Source of the DNA: Spirosoma arboris
GTDB lineage: Bacteria; Bacteroidota; Bacteroidia; Cytophagales; Spirosomataceae
Length of the DNA: 64,000 nucleotides
Assembly (NCBI RefSeq): GCF_009754945.1
Contig: NZ_WPIN01000001.1
Location: 1 to 64,000, forward strand
Direction: 5' to 3'
Shown: piece after piece, positions 30,968-39,745 of the stretch
Layout of the letters: each line of letters begins with the position of its first letter
How positions within the stretch are numbered: position 1 is the stretch's first letter
Translations under genes and position numbers: made by a program
Notes under the pieces: model-generated
Told to the model about the DNA's origin: nothing
The model's database searches: none
The model's input: only the letters and a program-made list of their open reading frames with translations

Positions 30968-31456
30968 TTAAAGCGTGTGCCCTAGGTTTTGTTCATCTTC
31001 CAATTTTTCGGACGCATCCTTAATGGCTTCCTCCACCGAGTGTGATTGCCGCAGATCAGAAGCCTTCTGAGTGATTTCAGCCATGGTTTGATAGTGCTTT
31101 TGCAACACGCATAGTTCCTCCTCGGTCAGATTCTCCACCGATACTAGGCGGTTACTAGCCCCTTTGGTGGCGGCAATGAGCTCATTGAGTTTGAGTTGCA
31201 CCGACATCGAGTCTTTATTCTGGGCTTTCTGGATGAGAAATACCATCAAAAAAGTGACAATGGTGGTTCCTGTGTTGATCACCAGTTGCCAGGTTTCCGA
31301 GTAATGAAACAAGGGTCTGGTTACAGCCCAACCAATAACCGTTAAAAAGGCGATGATGAAAGCAGCCGAGCTGCCTGTAGCTTTGGTCACACTCGACGCA
31401 AAGCGCTCAAAAATGCTGGTCGATGCCGCTGGAGTAGAAGTAGTGTGCGATTTCAT
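30968..31456 (-). CDS. Low-affinity iron permease family protein
   Basis: 162 residues from the ATG at 31456 (MKSHTTSTPAASTSIFERF). The frame extends upstream to 31591, but the extra region is not membrane-like and is rejected. The core matches the low-affinity iron permease (PF04120) family: FERFASSVTKATGSSAAF, IIAFLTVIGWAVTRPLFHYS, ETWQLVINTGTTIVTFLMVF and LIQKAQNKDSMSVQLKLNEL. Four membrane helices are typical; here two or three are clear before a helical tail (LTEEELCVLQKHYQTM). It may move ferrous iron or be a general small membrane protein. It is monocistronic. Confidence 0.85.
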   Translation of the reverse strand: MKSHTTSTPAASTSIFERFASSVTKATGSSAAFIIAFLTVIGWAVTRPLFHYSETWQLVINTGTTIVTFLMVFLIQKAQNKDSMSVQLKLNELIAATKGASNRLVSVENLTEEELCVLQKHYQTMAEITQKASDLRQSHSVEEAIKDASEKLEDEQNLGHTL

Positions 31457-31621
31457 ATCGATTGGAGTGTGCTCCTTTTCTACACAAACCTGGTCTAGCC
31501 CGACAGAGTTGTCACTATCTGAGTCAGTTAATGGTATTTTAACTAACTCGCCTAAACGTAAGCACTTTAGGGGTGACCTGCTCATTTTCACCAGACAAGC
31601 AAACCAGGCAGCGCCTTAAGC

Positions 31622-31658
31622 GAAAGAAGCCCGGTATCCACCGAGCCTCTTTCTTTTC
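31622..31658. terminator. Intrinsic terminator-like hairpin
   Basis: GAAAGAAGCCCGGT / ACCGAGCCTCTTTC stem with an ATCC loop, then TTTTC. It lies upstream of the leftward iron permease gene, so it probably ends a short rightward transcript or belongs to a decayed gene. Confidence 0.5.
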
Positions 31659-32023
31659 AGTTTTCTTAACGTTGAGTAGGTAATCTATAAATGTGCTGCC
31701 TCTAGTGGCTGGCAGCCAGCGAATTCGTTTGTGATGAGCTTATTGCGCAAATTGTGCCAAGTTGTGGCCTAAATCGAAATCTATCTGATAATGAGCAGCT
31801 TACAGTTACAAGGATTCTTTTCCTCTCCGTGCTGAATGGGGAAAAAGGGGCGGACCTTCCCCAAACGTGTTGTCATTGGGTCACAACAAAGCTTGTTTTC
31901 GCTAAGCACAGTATTAGCTGCTGCAACCAAATGAGTCATCATAAGGATAGCGAAAGAAAGCCAAGAGATACCCAACAAATATGATTTAGCCAACATTTAT
32001 CCCTTTTTATTGCTTTTAGGGAT

Positions 32024-32632
32024 ATGAGTCCGATCCAACCTATCCCCAGCACGGGCCTTTCGCTCACGGAGTCGAGTGGACGCCAACTCCTTCAATCCTC
32101 CATTGCCGAGTATGTTTCCTTTCTGCGTCGCCAGCCTGCCGTCTGTGGTACGCCTGAACAACACGAGACCTTGATCAAGCATGTGGCCAGAGGGCACGAG
32201 TTAATCAAGCTGGTCGCCTCAGAACGACTGAAGATTACCCGCCAGCTTGACAAGCAGAAGCACGACTGGATGCAGATCGAGAAAGAGATGACTGCCCCTA
32301 TCCTGACAGCTATACAGCCCCTTAAGGACGCTGTTGATCATTACAACCGGGAGTTGCTTCGAGTGCGTGAACACCAGCAGGCTGAAGCGGCTCAGCAAGC
32401 CTCTGCGACTCCTACTGGCGATACCAACTGGCTCACACCCGAGGTTTCTCTGGCGGCCATGCCTAAGGGTGTACAACTAAAGTGGGCCTTTGAGATTGTC
32501 GACCCTAACCAGGTACCCAATGGCTACTGGATTATTGATGAGGCCGCCATCAAGGAGGCCATTGCCAGCGGGGTTCGGGAAATATCGGGCGTACGAATTT
32601 ATGAGGAGGCAATTACTACTTATCGTAAATAA
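32024..32632 (+). CDS. Phage-like protein of unknown function
   Basis: A 202-residue protein. A long helix (RLKITRQLDKQKHDWMQIEK, MTAPILTAIQPLKDAVDHYN) leads to an Ala/Gln linker and a C-terminal module QLKWAFEIVDPNQVPNGYWI, AIKEAIASGVREISGVRIYE. The C-terminal pattern (W-x-F-E-I-V-D-x-x-x-V-P-x-x-Y ... P/S-G-V-R-I-Y-E-E) recurs in phage proteins of unknown function encoded near recombination or replication genes. No other phage gene lies nearby, so it may be an orphan from an old prophage. Confidence 0.6.
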   Translation: MSPIQPIPSTGLSLTESSGRQLLQSSIAEYVSFLRRQPAVCGTPEQHETLIKHVARGHELIKLVASERLKITRQLDKQKHDWMQIEKEMTAPILTAIQPLKDAVDHYNRELLRVREHQQAEAAQQASATPTGDTNWLTPEVSLAAMPKGVQLKWAFEIVDPNQVPNGYWIIDEAAIKEAIASGVREISGVRIYEEAITTYRK

Positions 32633-32904
32633 AGTAAATGGATGATCAGTAGTGGATAGGGCAGACCTATTGTTCGTTGTGCCAGGCCTTTTTGTCTACT
32701 CCCATGGCAATGGAGAGCTCCGATGGGTATGAACGCCATAGGGATCATAAAAAGTCATCCTAGTAGAGCAGGCTGCATTAATGATTTAGAGCGTAAAACT
32801 TATTAGCTGCCCATCCTATAACTACCAAAACATTATTCTTAAGCAAAGAGTCCTATTGGCCATTCCCTAACCCGGCTTAATCAGTTAGTGGAATCGCCTT
32901 GTGT

Positions 32905-34236
32905 ATGCCTATTATACCTAAAGCGCCTTCTTTTCCGCTGGTCCTTTCCCAGAATCGCTCCTTACGCTACGGTGTTTTCTTTTACCTCTATCTCATGCAG
33001 GGCATTCCGGCGGGCTTTTCGCTCACCGCCCTAGCCAACTATTTAACCGCTGAAGGCGTAAAGCCCTCTGTAGTAGGCTCGTTTGCGGCCGTAGTCGGCT
33101 TACCCTGGGCTTTTCAGTTTATCTGGGGGCCTTTGATTGATCGTTACCAGGGATCGCCACTGGGTCGCCGAAAGCCCTTTGTTATTGGAGCCCAGTTGTT
33201 AGCCCTCCTGGCTTCCCTGGCGATTCTTTTCATTCACAATCCAATAGCGGAGTTGCAAGCACTAACCGGTTGTTTTCTGGTCCACAGTATTTTTGCTGCT
33301 ATTCAGGATGCCAGCGTCGATGCTATGGCTATTACCGCTATTCCTGACCATGAACGGGGACGGGTAAACGCCTTTATGCGAGCAGGCTTCTTAATAGGTA
33401 CCGGCTTAGGAGCTGCTGCTTTTTCGCAGATTCTGCGTAGATACGGTTTTTTTAATGCAGCCCTGACCCAATCTCTGTGTCTACTCCTACTAACCCTACT
33501 AACTCTTTTCATCCGGGAGCGCCCGGAAGATCAGCTTTCCCCTTTTTTGAATCGTCGAAAAGCCGTATTGCCCACTACTCCGGAGCAAAAAGCCGCTTCG
33601 AGTCATACCTTTAGCTGGTTGTTTGCCGAACTATTTAAGGGTATTTTCGCCAAACGAAGCTTACTATTGTTTGGCGCCGTAGTGTCTGCTTATGTAAGCA
33701 TAAGCCTCTTTTTGAGAGCCTACAACTATCACCTGATTCAAAAATTGGGCTGGGCTGACACATCAGTTTCACTTCTTACCGGTACTTATGGCATGCTAGT
33801 GGCTTCGGGGGTAGCCTTGTTAGGGGGCTACTTAGCTGACCGAATCGGTCCCCGTCATTTACTACTCTTAGTTTTAGCACTGATCGCCACCTATCTACTG
33901 GGCTTCAACCTCCTGGAGCCCATCTGGAGCAACCGTACAGTGGCCCAAACGGGTTTAGTCGCATTGTATTTTATGGACCCCAGTTTAAGTGTGGCAGCTA
34001 TACCTTTACTTATGGCCATCTGTCGACCTGGGGTAGAAGGGTCACAATTCACCACCTACATGGCTTTTATTAATTTGTCGGATATTGTCGGATCGTTTTT
34101 GGCTGGCCAGGCTTTGGCTTATGTCCAGGCACCCACTCTTGGTTTAGTGGCCGGTGGTTTGGCAACCCTAGCCATGCTTATTATCTGGTTGGTTTTACAG
34201 CGTTACAAAGATTTATCACCGGCCCAAAAAGCCTAA
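32905..34236 (+). CDS. MFS transporter (AmpG-like)
   Basis: 443 residues from the ATG at 32905 (MPIIPKAPSFPLVLSQNRSL); a TTG at 32899 adds two residues. About 12 membrane helices. N-terminal hallmarks are YGVFFYLYLMQGIPAGFSLT, FQFIWGPLIDRY and LGRRKPFVIGAQLLALLAS, and FLVHSIFAAIQDASVDAMAI matches the AmpG-like branch of MFS (motif D-x-x-x-D-A). A cytoplasmic loop with PTTPEQKAASSHTF separates the halves. It probably exports or imports a small metabolite or siderophore. Substrate unknown. Monocistronic. Confidence 0.85.
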   Translation: MPIIPKAPSFPLVLSQNRSLRYGVFFYLYLMQGIPAGFSLTALANYLTAEGVKPSVVGSFAAVVGLPWAFQFIWGPLIDRYQGSPLGRRKPFVIGAQLLALLASLAILFIHNPIAELQALTGCFLVHSIFAAIQDASVDAMAITAIPDHERGRVNAFMRAGFLIGTGLGAAAFSQILRRYGFFNAALTQSLCLLLLTLLTLFIRERPEDQLSPFLNRRKAVLPTTPEQKAASSHTFSWLFAELFKGIFAKRSLLLFGAVVSAYVSISLFLRAYNYHLIQKLGWADTSVSLLTGTYGMLVASGVALLGGYLADRIGPRHLLLLVLALIATYLLGFNLLEPIWSNRTVAQTGLVALYFMDPSLSVAAIPLLMAICRPGVEGSQFTTYMAFINLSDIVGSFLAGQALAYVQAPTLGLVAGGLATLAMLIIWLVLQRYKDLSPAQKA

Positions 34237-34644
34237 AAACGGATCCTAAAACGACCAAATCTTCCGCTGCACGAGCTGCGCTCAATTTCCCCTCCTGACA
34301 CAAAGAGGAAAATAACTATAGCCCTATAACCTCATCCAGTAACTTATGTGGTGATAACAGATTTGCCCCTGGATACAGACTTGAATCCAGCCAGTGGCAA
34401 TCAGTAACCTGGGCTTAAATTAGTAACCTGGACTTAAAGCAGCTTCCCATTTTTCATGTCTCAAATGAACCAGATTTTGACCCAAACCGGCTAGGCCTTC
34501 CTGGAAAACAACGAGAACTTTGAGAAGTCAATCTAATGGCGAACACACAAAAGGAGTTAGACTCCCCAAATAGTGAACTCGTATTACTATAGTTCGCATC
34601 CACACATGATAGTTTCGCTTTTCCACCTCTCAACTGATCCGATT

Positions 34645-35046
34645 ATGAAACGATTAGACGCGGCTCAACTACAGCACAAGTTTGACCCCGAGAAAGTACT
34701 TTATTTGGTGGGGGATGTTAACTACTTTACGGTGCATTTACTGACCGGGAAGTCACTTTTAACGAGTCGGACGCTGAAATGGTATAGTGAGCGCTGGCCT
34801 GAGTTTATGCGTGTTCACAAAGGTAGTCTGGTGAACCCCCAACACATTCATAGCTGCGTGGTGGTTTCCTCCATCGAAGCGCATCTGATTATGCGAAATG
34901 GCGCTCGTCTATCTATTGGTCGAAGACGAATTAGCACGGTTATTAGGCGCTTAGGGATTAGCCAGGCCAAGTATGCTGGGACGGCTACCCACGAAGTAAA
35001 GTCGGAATGGGATGCCAGCGCACCCGCCTATACCGGGGTTACTTAG
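34645..35046 (+). CDS. Stand-alone LytTR DNA-binding protein
   Basis: 133 residues from the ATG at 34645 (MKRLDAAQLQHKFDPEKVLY). Longer frames to 34606 and 34573 are possible. LytTR domain: VLYLVGDVNYFTVHLLTGK, LLTSRTLKWYSER, FMRVHKGSLVNPQHI and LSIGRRRISTVIRRLG. It closely resembles the 104-residue LytTR protein at 11811-12125 (LKWYQDY, ISRRRIHVVLKR). A short charged tail follows. It is probably an orphan regulator binding repeat operators. Confidence 0.85.
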   Translation: MKRLDAAQLQHKFDPEKVLYLVGDVNYFTVHLLTGKSLLTSRTLKWYSERWPEFMRVHKGSLVNPQHIHSCVVVSSIEAHLIMRNGARLSIGRRRISTVIRRLGISQAKYAGTATHEVKSEWDASAPAYTGVT

Positions 35047-36254
35047 CGGTCAGTGCATTTTGCCACTTCCTGATCCTGAAATAGCCGCTTAGTAAAGCCT
35101 GAACGGGTCAGGAAACTCGCTGATGGGTCAATACCATCCCCTGTTTAACTCTCCTAAGTTTGGGGGCAGGACAGGGGGCCTTTTAGCAGTCGAATCTGGC
35201 AGACTTGAGAGGGATACCTCCTACCCTGCCAGTCACTACCGGGCTGAATCACCCGGCAAACCGTGTGGGTGGCGCGGGGCTGACGATGGACGGGTTCAAG
35301 GAGCAGACCAGCACATACCCGAACTAACCAGCCTCCAAACCCATCCCAAAGCGAACCCGTACTACTGACGGGCACTCCATAACAGAAGCGATCCGATGAG
35401 CTAACAACGAAAGGTTTGTGGATCATCTCAAAAAGCGTTGAGCCTATTCTTCAGACCCAGGACCATCAAAAAGGTAACTGCCTTTTCGTAAGTTTGCTTA
35501 CTCAATCCCCTTGAGAGGGATCGTTAAGGATTGGCTTGCCGGGCAGTACAGGATTTTATGGATTAATGCTTAATCAAGGAAGTGGGGCGGCAATATAACC
35601 ACACTGGCTATTTCTGTTAACTCTTTATTGTCTAGAATGTCAATAAATAACCTATAAGTTACCATTTAATTAATCTCATCCCTAAATTGGGGGCGATTGT
35701 GGGCTACCGACCTGTTCGCCTGCAAGCTCTTATGGGTTAGTCAAAACGTTGGTGCTCCTAGTACCAACGTTTTTTTATGTGTCCAAATTACACATTGATC
35801 GTCTAAAGACCAACAACCTGAATATAACCCATAAGAGTATGATAAACTTAACCTGCTTAGCCCTGTCCCCGTAACGACAGGGTTATTTTTTTACCAAAAA
35901 AGCTGACCCAAAAAAGATCAGCCTTTCCACCCATATATTATGTAAAGCGTTCAGTCCCTTAAGCCTATGGCCGGCAAGTTATTTTTCCCCTTCAAGGGCC
36001 CATAATTTATTTATTTTAGGGAAAATTGCGTGTCGCTACAAGCTTTTGCTTACTCATCGCAACTGTAAGCACGCTGCTGAGATCAATATATTTGTTAGGA
36101 GCCTGTAACTTTTCGATAAGACTTTGAGTCTCAAGCGCAGATCTCCTATACCCATAGCCAGCAAACTCCCATGGCCCTGTCTTCACAGACAGGCCAGGGG
36201 AGTCCTAGTGGTCATCGATAGACTAGATACAGGTGCCTAGCCCAGGGGAAGCCC
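35047..36254. other. Long hairpin-rich non-coding region
   Basis: No gene is supported here. Small frames at 35123-35426 overlap on both strands and look random. From 35.7 to 35.93 kb the spacer is dense with structure: a 13-bp inverted repeat (CTCTTATGGGTTA at 35727-35739 with its complement at 35825-35837), an AAAACGTTGGT hairpin with a T run at 35743-35777, CCCTGTC / GACAGGG followed by a T run near 35861-35894, and a GCTGA / TCAGC stem at about 35897-35929. This could include a small RNA with tandem terminators. Confidence 0.5.
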
Positions 36255-36692
36255 TTACGTACACTTGCCAGCCAACCACTCAGCGCGCAGCTGGCCGACG
36301 ACCTCGCCTAGCCGACTCGCGTTGAGGGGCTTGGTGATAAAAGCAGTAGCCCCCAGAGCCTGGGCCCGTTGCCGATCTTCGGCCAAATCCGAAGTGGTTA
36401 GCATCACAATCGGCACGTCTTGATAAAGCGGGTGCGCTCGTATCAGTTGTAAGGTCTCAAAGCCGTTCAGGCGGGGCATGTTCAGATCCAGTAGAATTAA
36501 ACAGGGTAATGTTCGGGCCTGTTCTAGCTCATCCAGCAGGGCCCGGCCATCCTGGGCAAACAGGAGTCGACATTGGGGACTATGCTGCTGGAAGGCGATG
36601 GCCAGTAGGTAACGATCGTCTTCATCATCATCGGCAACAAAGACACAGGGGGCAGAAGTGGGCATCAGCGGTAGAGGTATGGATGGTATCAA
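36255..36692 (-). CDS. Receiver-only response regulator
   Basis: A 145-residue single-domain receiver protein (CheY-like). FVADDDEDDRYLLAIAFQQH carries the acidic pocket, CLILLDLNMPRLNG the phosphoacceptor Asp, PIVMLTTSDL the Thr/Ser position, and FITKPL the conserved Lys. The start could be ATG 36692 or ATG 36665. There is no output domain. It may receive phosphate from an orphan hybrid kinase such as the PAS kinase at 14265. The partner is inferred, not shown. Confidence 0.85.
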   Translation of the reverse strand: MIPSIPLPLMPTSAPCVFVADDDEDDRYLLAIAFQQHSPQCRLLFAQDGRALLDELEQARTLPCLILLDLNMPRLNGFETLQLIRAHPLYQDVPIVMLTTSDLAEDRQRAQALGATAFITKPLNASRLGEVVGQLRAEWLAGKCT

Positions 36693-36881
36693 CCAAGGCG
36701 GAGGCTATCTAGTGCCGGAATGGACAATCCTTTGACACAAGTTAAGGGGTTAAGTTTAATTTCTCTTCACTTGACCGCTCCCTAAAAAACGATCGCTAAC
36801 CAGCTGGTTTGTTAAACAAAGGCGCTCGCTCTGCTCTTATGTAACCATAGATCAAGCAAATAAGTAATAAAGATAGTCACC

Positions 36882-37283
36882 ATGAAACCCTGGGTTGCTC
36901 TGTTAGATGAAGATGAGGAGGACTATGTATTCTGGCAGCACGGTTTTGTCAGCTGGGCTACTCATCTGGATGTTCGCTGGTTTGGATCGCCCCACAGCTT
37001 TCTTTCGGCCGCTTCCCTCAGCCAGTCCAAGCCATCGGCGCTGCTGCTGGATGGAGTTGTTCCCCGGCAGGAAGATCTGCATTGGCTCAGTACGTTGCTG
37101 CTTCATCCGAGTTGTGAGCAGGCCTGTATCATCATGCTCTCTGAGGAGTTTGACGCCCTCAAGCATGCGGCCTATCTGCGGTTAGGGGCCACCGATCATT
37201 TGCTCAAGCCCAGTAATCTGGAGGATATGCACGTGGCCATTTTGCGCGTCAGCGACCATATTGCCACCAGGGCAGGGAAGTAG
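36882..37283 (+). CDS. Receiver-domain protein, divergent
   Basis: A 133-residue protein with a receiver fold. VALLDEDEEDYVFWQHGF holds the acidic residues, ALLLDGVVPRQED the phosphoacceptor Asp (usual M-P is V-P), CIIMLSEEFD the Ser/Thr segment, and HLLKPSNLED the Lys. It is divergently placed 190 bp from the CheY-like gene at 36255-36692. Similar orphan receiver proteins are common in Cytophagales. Function unknown. Confidence 0.75.
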   Translation: MKPWVALLDEDEEDYVFWQHGFVSWATHLDVRWFGSPHSFLSAASLSQSKPSALLLDGVVPRQEDLHWLSTLLLHPSCEQACIIMLSEEFDALKHAAYLRLGATDHLLKPSNLEDMHVAILRVSDHIATRAGK

Positions 37284-38002
37284 GTGTTGTGCCAACTCCC
37301 TAGCCTGGGTCACCTAAGAGGGCAGGCGGGAGCAAAAATCCCGATCAGCAATTGCCAACCGGGATTCGGTACGAATGGAAATGCTTTGGAAGAGTTAAGA
37401 TAACTCAAAAAATGCCCGCTCGTAATGTCCTGAGCGAAATGTTCGGTCAGCCTATCAGCCAATTGCCTATATTCGTAGCGCTAAAACAATAGACATAGTG
37501 CCCAAAACGTCAGTCTCTCTGGGGCTGGCGTTTTTTAATAGTATAACTACCAGGTGCTGGCCTTTATAACTACAGTAACTATGTGTCCGCTTGGCGCTTA
37601 GTAATGTAGATGTAAAAAACAAATGCCGACCCGGATTGAGTCGGCATTTTTTAATGTGAAATCAGCCAATCTCTAAGTAGAAGTTGGCTGATTGATCTGA
37701 CTAAAAAACGTTTGCCCCCTCACTACTACACACGCTTTTGGTTTGTTGCTAACAGTGAGGCAATGGCATTAAAAAGCCCCATTTGGGTGGAAAGCACTTT
37801 GGCACCAAGTCTGCTAATTATCACTCCGTTGTATCCAGTTCGCATTCTTCTGCATAGCTTTGATGCGATCCTTAAACTTGATAGGCTGCTCAATTGAGGC
37901 TGAAAAGTCATACCAGTCCGCTACAACTGTAGCCGCTTTTTTTTGTCATTATAGGTAGATTGCTTTTCATAGGTCATTTATTCACAAACTACCTTCCCGG
38001 TC
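37284..38002. other. Spacer with three hairpins
   Basis: No supported gene. Hairpins: AATCCCG / CGGGATT at about 37337-37358, AAAACGTCAG / CTGGCGTTTTTT at 37504-37537 (AAACGCCAGCC family), and AAATGCCGAC / GTCGGCATTTTTT at 37621-37652. A further GCTACAACTGTAGC palindrome with a T run lies near 37919-37944. The opposing frames at 37712-37911 overlap and are probably not genes. Confidence 0.5.
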
Positions 38003-38326
38003 ATGAAATACCTGCTATTCACCTGCTCCCTACTGTTATTACTAAGTTGCTCGACCGATCCAATGGACCGGAAATATACCAAAGCTTAGGGGATGCAGCC
38101 TCTGCTAGATAAAAGCATCAAACCTCCCATTGACGATAGGATTCTCGAATACATCAAAGATGCCGAAATGACCAACGAACGCAACGGCGTACTCAACGAG
38201 GGGAAGACATTTAGAGAATTGAAGGAGCAAGGACTTCATTTATGGGCGGATCGTAAAACCACAGAAATGGTGGACAGTATCGCTTACAAAGTAGAGTCAG
38301 AGGCACGCAGTAAGATAAAACCGTAA
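38003..38326 (+). pseudogene. Lipoprotein interrupted by in-frame amber codon
   Basis: From ATG 38003 the frame reads a lipoprotein signal (MKYLLFTCSLLLLLSC) then STDPMDRKYTKA, a TAG at 38087-38089, GMQPLLDKSIKPPIDDRI and a long helical C-terminus (MTNERNGVLNEGKTFREL, TTEMVDSIAYKVESEARS) to 38326. The same sequence in the lipoprotein at 62135-62314 reads LTDPMDMNYTHAEGMQSL and INPPIDERK, with Glu (GAA) where the TAG is. So a GAG-to-TAG change or readthrough is likely. No suppressor evidence is visible. Confidence 0.75.
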
Positions 38327-38335
38327 AGCAAACGC

Positions 38336-38623
38336 TTATTCAGTTTCGGTTGTGAGCAAGTCCTTCGTTGCCATTATGCCAACTACAGGGGTCTTACCCT
38401 TTCGCAAGCTTTCTGCCCACTTATCGAAGTCACTGCGGATCATATCAGGTATTAATTCCACCTTCCTCGGCTTACCTTCCAGATAAGATGAGGTCAATAC
38501 AATTCCAGTTATCAAGTCCGTTGGCCTGCGATCCAGTGTATTTATTCTATCGGCTGGCAGCCGTTGACAACATTCCAGGATGTAGGCAAAGGGTGCGTCT
38601 TGGGCTTCTTTAAATTGGAGCAT
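38336..38623 (-). CDS. Small protein of the element, signature-family member with frame break
   Basis: A 95-residue frame starting at the ATG at 38623 (MLQFKEAQDAPFAYILECCQ). A different frame from an ATG at 38688 supplies a head like its neighbours (MKQPGKLTRNQKVALLSQLR), then drops out of frame just before MLQF. A 1-base frameshift may separate the signature N-terminus from the body. The body includes RINTLDRRPTDLITGIVLTS and RKVELIPDMIRSDFDKWAES. Function unknown. Confidence 0.45.
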   Translation of the reverse strand: MLQFKEAQDAPFAYILECCQRLPADRINTLDRRPTDLITGIVLTSSYLEGKPRKVELIPDMIRSDFDKWAESLRKGKTPVVGIMATKDLLTTETE

Positions 38624-38671
38624 TGGTGTCTTAGCTGAGAAAGCAAGGCAACCTTTTGATTTCTAGTTAAC

Positions 38672-38974
38672 TTACCTGGCTGTTTCATACGTATCGGGGC
38701 GATTGTTTGCCGGAAGCACAAATAGGGTATGGACAAAATTACGCTTCGCATATACTTGAGCTTGCCCCAACGTCATGCGATGATCTTTCCCCTTATCGTG
38801 AAAGGTAAACATACTATTGTCATCCCATACAGCGCCGGGATCGTCTAAATCATCAATAAGAACTAAACCTCGGTTGTGGTTTTCCATGGCATGGGTTAAT
38901 TGCCTCTTGGCCGTCTCCGTGTTGCCGCCTTGCAGAACCTTACTCAGTAGGGCAATCTTTTCTAATCGATTCAT
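38672..38974 (-). CDS. Small protein with shared N-terminal signature
   Basis: A 100-residue protein beginning MNRLEKIALLSKVLQGGNTE. That N-terminus matches its neighbours (MNRADKIRVLQDAFLGN; MRRSEKLSLLSNLVNG; MKSFDRQRKLLAISNLLQGD). The rest is variable (GLVLIDDLDDPGAVWDDNSM, MTLGQAQVYAKRNFVHTLFV). It overlaps the upstream gene by four bases. Unknown function; a shared targeting or assembly signal is suggested by the signature. Confidence 0.55.
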   Translation of the reverse strand: MNRLEKIALLSKVLQGGNTETAKRQLTHAMENHNRGLVLIDDLDDPGAVWDDNSMFTFHDKGKDHRMTLGQAQVYAKRNFVHTLFVLPANNRPDTYETAR

Positions 38975-39492
38975 GATAGATTGGGGTCATTTCTCTTATT
39001 TGGGAAGTAAATGCCAGTAGTATTACAATCAAACCACAGTGTTAAGAAGGATAACTTAGTTGATTCGGCCGTTTTCAGGAAGTATTCACGCAACTTGCCC
39101 ACCGTCACAGGGTGCTGAGTAAAACACCAGGACGAATCATTTACTAGCCTGATATGAGTTAAAGGCAAATGATCAAACGACTTATCGTCTACATCAATGG
39201 TGCCAGCTGCGGCCCCGAAGCGATGTTGCTGCTGAGGATCTACTTGCTTATATCGTTCTAGATAGTTGCGAAGTGGCTCATGCTTTGCGCGTCGGCCACT
39301 GTCAATCAGTATTTCGGTATCAACAATTGGCAAGTCGAGGAAACCCGGATGTAGTTCCCGGATATCCACAACGCCCAGGGCTTCTTTGAAGGGCATACTC
39401 TTCATGCGCCTATCCCGTTGGACCTTTCTCAATGATCCGTCATTGCCAAGAAAGGCATCCTGCAACACTCTGATTTTATCGGCTCTGTTCAT
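38971..39492 (-). CDS. Small protein with shared N-terminal signature
   Basis: A 173-residue protein. N-terminus MNRADKIRVLQDAFLGNDGS, then SMPFKEALGVVDIREL and a beta-rich remainder (HRFGAAAGTIDVDDKSFDHL, LTHIRLVNDSSWCFTQHPV, LTLWFDCNTTGIYF). No known domain. The tail may be an effector or structural module. It is in the same leftward operon as the next signature genes. Confidence 0.55.
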   Translation of the reverse strand: MNRADKIRVLQDAFLGNDGSLRKVQRDRRMKSMPFKEALGVVDIRELHPGFLDLPIVDTEILIDSGRRAKHEPLRNYLERYKQVDPQQQHRFGAAAGTIDVDDKSFDHLPLTHIRLVNDSSWCFTQHPVTVGKLREYFLKTAESTKLSFLTLWFDCNTTGIYFPNKRNDPNLS

Positions 39493-39496
39493 AAGC

Positions 39497-39745
39497 TTAG
39501 TCTACAGTTATACATTGGCGCCCATAAACGCCAGGGTTTTTCAAAAAATCACCATAGGGAACGCGGCTTCGACCGGCCTCATCTGGCAAACGGGTATCAA
39601 CCAGATCGGATAGTGCAGGCTCACCATCACTGGAAACAACGGATATGAAGCCCTCCTTTTTCTCCTTTAATCTTGATAGCGCTGAGGTATTCACCCGGCC
39701 ATTAACCAGATTAGACAGCAAGGACAGTTTTTCGGAACGTCTCAT
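39497..39745 (-). CDS. Small protein with shared N-terminal signature
   Basis: An 82-residue protein: MRRSEKLSLLSNLVNGRVNT, then SALSRLKEKKEGFISVVSSD and DEAGRSRVPYGDFLKNPGVY. It shares only the first 16 residues or so with its neighbours. It overlaps the upstream gene by one base (shared A). Function unknown. Confidence 0.5.
   Translation of the reverse strand: MRRSEKLSLLSNLVNGRVNTSALSRLKEKKEGFISVVSSDGEPALSDLVDTRLPDEAGRSRVPYGDFLKNPGVYGRQCITVD

Noticed and set aside
31754..31996. Two opposing frames in the spacer left of 32024
   Set aside because: They overlap each other on opposite strands and neither shows a start context or conserved pattern.
35123..35426. Opposing 81- and 90-codon frames
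   Set aside because: They overlap on both strands and show random composition in a hairpin-rich non-coding region.
37712..37911. Opposing 61-codon frames
   Set aside because: They overlap on both strands. A minus-strand fragment in another frame looked protein-like but lacked a start.
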